Shown here: in pieces, positions 5,292 through 7,310 of the stretch
How the letters are laid out: every line of letters begins with the position of its first letter
Position numbering within the stretch: position 1 is the stretch's first letter
NCBI GenBank assembly: GCA_023415545.1
Contig: JAEZKJ010000002.1
Span: forward strand, 1 to 7,310
DNA length: 7,310 nt
Direction of reading: 5' to 3'
From: Bacteroidota bacterium
GTDB lineage: Bacteria; Bacteroidota; Bacteroidia; Bacteroidales; Bacteroidaceae
Made by a program: the position numbers and the translations under genes
The notes under the pieces: generated by a model
Database searches by the model: none
Told to the model about the DNA's origin: nothing
The model's input: only the letters and a program-made list of their open reading frames with translations

Positions 5292-6623
5292 TTAATTATT
5301 TGTTTGCCATAGTCGTAAGATATCATTTTCACCCCAATATATATTTGCTAGTGAGGCTATAGTGTTTTTATATCTAAATATACTATCAGAAATTTCCATG
5401 CCTTTTGAGTTTATCACCTTAATTTCTGAATCTCCTTGCGAATAACCGGTGATATTGCAAAAATGGAACTCGTTGCCACGGAAAATAGTATTCTGGGACA
5501 ATATATTAACATAACCACTATGTAGTTTAAGTCCTAAGGTATCGCAATCGAAAGGAAAGATGGATGACATCTCGTACGCTGTTCCATTTTCTCGAACTGT
5601 TAGCGTAGATGATAATATTGATACTGAGTTACCCTCTGCAAGTATCATACCTCCTGATTCAGCAAAGTTTCGGATATCATCAAGCATCTTTTTGCGTCTG
5701 TATATCTGTCGTGCAAATAGTTGGGGTACACCATTAGGAATATATAGTAAATCGCATTTAGGTAACTCGTTGCTATATAAAGGACTGAAATAAGTTATTT
5801 TACCAATTTTGGAGAGTTTTACAATATTCTCCCAATATATGTAGTTGAATGCTACGTCACGAGCAACGGCAATATTTATTTTATTATACCCTAAATCGAT
5901 ATCATCATCATAGTCGGAACTATACGGCAAGAGATATCTGCATGGAAAAGAGAGTTGGCAAGATTGAATAATTTTGTTTACATCTACACTTTGATATATC
6001 TTTTCTGTTATCTTGTCAATTAGTTGCTCTGTCTCTTTTCGAGCACTTACTGTTATTGCACTATGTTTGGATATAATCTTATCATCGTTCATATAAGGAA
6101 TATATCCAAAACATTCAACACTTGTATCCAGGCATGCTTGATAGAGATATTTATATTGCGCACTTGAAGTTGTTTGGTTAAAAACAACCCCGGCAATCTT
6201 AATTTTAGGATTGAAAAGTTTGAACCCAAGTATCATAGCTGCTATTGAATAGCCTGCCATTCGTGCATTTATAACCAAAATTACAGGTAGATGTAATAAT
6301 GTTGCTATTTCCGAACAACTGCCTCGGCTTCCTTCATATCCATCGAAAAGAGCTGCTGAACCCTCAACGATGTTTATATCCGATCCTTCACCATATTTAT
6401 TATAAAGATGTTGGACATGGAGAGGTGAGGAGAGCCAGTTGTCTAGATTGACAACAGTTCTCTCGGTAGCCATTGCTAGATATTTGGGATCAATGAAATC
6501 GGAACCACATTTATATGCCTGAACGCTTAAGCCTTTTTGCTGAAGCATTCGTAAGATAGCCAAGGAGAGGGTAGTTTTACCGGCTCCCGGAGTTAATGAG
6601 GCAATTAAAAACTGTGGTTTCAT
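5292..6623 (-). CDS. cbiA: Cobyrinic acid a,c-diamide synthase-like protein with degenerate glutaminase domain
   Basis: This 443-residue protein is colinear with CbiA/CobB, which amidates the a and c side chains of cobyrinic acid using ATP and glutamine in the cytoplasm. The N-terminal synthetase domain looks intact: P-loop TPGAGKTT (11-18), YKCGSDFIDP (37-46), VNLDNWL (58-64) and VEGSAALFDGYEGSRGS (86-102). The C-terminal class I glutaminase domain starts near IAVARDVAFNYIYWEN (251-266). The usual GGYPE appears as NGVPQ (297-301). The nucleophile motif AECGG appears as AEGNS (329-333), so Gly331 replaces the catalytic Cys. The terminal ASYLH-type motif appears as ASLAN (423-427), so Asn427 replaces the catalytic His. 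GHEFHYS appears as GNEFHFC (383-389). The frame is intact throughout. It may use free ammonia or another donor, or be a non-amidating paralogue. Homology is sure, the exact reaction is not. Confidence 0.85.
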   Translation of the reverse strand: MKPQFLIASLTPGAGKTTLSLAILRMLQQKGLSVQAYKCGSDFIDPKYLAMATERTVVNLDNWLSSPLHVQHLYNKYGEGSDINIVEGSAALFDGYEGSRGSCSEIATLLHLPVILVINARMAGYSIAAMILGFKLFNPKIKIAGVVFNQTTSSAQYKYLYQACLDTSVECFGYIPYMNDDKIISKHSAITVSARKETEQLIDKITEKIYQSVDVNKIIQSCQLSFPCRYLLPYSSDYDDDIDLGYNKINIAVARDVAFNYIYWENIVKLSKIGKITYFSPLYSNELPKCDLLYIPNGVPQLFARQIYRRKKMLDDIRNFAESGGMILAEGNSVSILSSTLTVRENGTAYEMSSIFPFDCDTLGLKLHSGYVNILSQNTIFRGNEFHFCNITGYSQGDSEIKVINSKGMEISDSIFRYKNTIASLANIYWGENDILRLWQTNN

Positions 6624-6643
6624 TTATATTTTATATTTATCTA

Positions 6644-6651
6644 CAAAATTA
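6644..6651 (-). promoter_or_regulatory. Possible -7 box for the CbiA-like gene
   Basis: On the minus strand this reads TAATTTTG, fitting TAnnTTTG, and would place the transcript start roughly 15 bases before the ATG at 6623. No TTTG occurs 19-21 bases upstream, so support is weak. The rest of the 238-base gap to the next gene shows no clear terminator. Confidence 0.3.
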
Positions 6652-6861
6652 GTAAAATCCACAATAAAGCCATAGCTATAGTACTTAAATATCTATTTTG
6701 ACAATGCCTTAGTAGAGAATAAAAGATTTAAAACAATTTTCCTCTACTATAAACCCTGCATAAATTTGTTCACAAAAATGTACTCGTACTTGTAAAAAAA
6801 AATTATGAAAATCTCTATTTTATATTATCAATAAATGAAGAAACTCTGTAATAATACGATA

Positions 6862-7310
6862 TTATAGCAAGGTATTCAAAATTTCTATTTTATCTCGGAA
6901 AGAGTTAATTACTGATACTTGTTCTTTTGTCAAACCTTTAATATTTAGTCCACATGAATAACAATATTCTAGTTCTGTATCATTTTTATGTCCAAGTTCA
7001 CAGATGAATTTTTCTTTATCACTGCTCAATAAACCTCCCTTGACTAATTCAATTTTTCCTGTATTAGGAAGATTGTCAAACTTTGCAAGGATTTGTTTCA
7101 TTATATCCAAGTCGGATTTTGTATATACTTTCTTTTCGCACAACAGAATATATATAATAGAACTCAAAGAATTCTTACCGAACATGTCTAATATATTTAA
7201 AGGAGAAAACAACTTTATTTTAGCTATAAGCCAACCAATTAATCTATAATTATCGTTAAAATATTTTGAATACAGGAACTTTATAGCAAAATCTTCTGAT
7301 AGTGTAGAAA
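6862..7310 (-). CDS. C-terminal part of a zinc-ribbon protein (partial, 5' end outside)
   Basis: The frame that stops at 6862-6864 is open all the way to the right edge (148 codons, in frame from 7308), with no stop. An internal TTG at 7210-7212 is a poor start and the coding reading continues upstream of it (DNYRLIGWLIAKIK), so this is most likely the C-terminal part of a longer protein. Near the end, CELGHKNDTELEYCYSCG followed by LNIKGL carries Cys, His and a CxxC pair, spaced C-x3-H-x8-C-x2-C. This resembles the single zinc ribbon often ending in CGxxIKGL that is common in Bacteroidota proteins of unknown role. The rest is a mostly helical, Lys/Leu/Ile-rich region, followed by a short helical tail (residues ending EILNTLL). 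It does not continue into the CbiA-like gene, 238 bases away, as an obvious operon. Function unknown. Confidence 0.7.
   Translation of the reverse strand, partial: STLSEDFAIKFLYSKYFNDNYRLIGWLIAKIKLFSPLNILDMFGKNSLSSIIYILLCEKKVYTKSDLDIMKQILAKFDNLPNTGKIELVKGGLLSSDKEKFICELGHKNDTELEYCYSCGLNIKGLTKEQVSVINSFRDKIEILNTLL

Noticed and set aside
5600..5660. Sequencing error or frameshift as the cause of the missing Cys in the CbiA-like protein
   Set aside because: The frame is intact on both sides, alignment to AECGG needs no gap, and the distant His is lost as well, which a single error cannot explain.
5560..5793. 77-codon plus-strand ORF antisense to the CbiA-like gene
   Set aside because: Shadow of the nucleophile-elbow region of a real gene; no supporting signals.
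6808..6893. Near-repeat of AAAAT(C/T)TCTATTTTAT at 6808-6823 and 6878-6893
   Set aside because: Low-complexity AT-rich match, one copy within coding sequence; likely chance.
7004..7249. 81-codon plus-strand ORF at the right end
   Set aside because: Antisense to the zinc-ribbon gene, which has a convincing C-x3-H-x8-C-x2-C motif.

Overview
The window is AT-rich: 60-base rows I counted run from about 20% GC in the membrane-protein genes to about 40% in parts of the ADP-ribosylglycohydrolase-like and CbiA-like genes. It looks like a chromosomal piece of a member of the Bacteroidota, probably Bacteroidales. The best evidence is a textbook promoter of that phylum (TTTG, 20 bases, TACATTTG) in front of a tRNA-Gly gene, similar TAnnTTTG boxes before other genes, few Shine-Dalgarno sequences, and the style of the proteins.

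Left part (1-1937): the tail of an unrecognised plus-strand gene ends at 102 and is followed by a strong hairpin terminator. Facing it on the minus strand is a two-gene membrane-protein operon (945-1769, then 380-937), closed by its own perfect 13-bp hairpin. The gap between the two terminators holds an isolated 68-bp imperfect palindrome that neither gene explains.

Middle (1938-5241): a minus-strand radical SAM protein of the HemN/HemW family (1938-3200) and a plus-strand ADP-ribosylglycohydrolase-like protein with a long unrecognised C-terminal region (3733-5163) diverge from a 532-bp non-coding stretch. The glycohydrolase-like gene runs head-on into tRNA-Gly(CCC) (5169-5241, minus strand), with five bases between its stop codon and the tRNA 3' end.

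Right part (5242-7310): a minus-strand cobyrinic acid a,c-diamide synthase (CbiA/CobB) homologue has an intact-looking ATP-binding synthetase half, but the nucleophile and histidine positions of its glutaminase half are replaced. Beyond it, a minus-strand protein with a C-terminal zinc ribbon runs off the right edge.

How the genes fit together: two of them (HemN-like and CbiA-like) belong to families that act on tetrapyrroles, but they are separate transcription units with the glycohydrolase-like gene and the tRNA between them, so a shared pathway is only a suggestion. The most interesting observation is that two independent enzyme homologues (glycohydrolase and CbiA) both keep their fold and substrate- or nucleotide-binding motifs while losing canonical catalytic residues. 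I see no CRISPR array, insertion sequence, integrase or obvious defence cluster.
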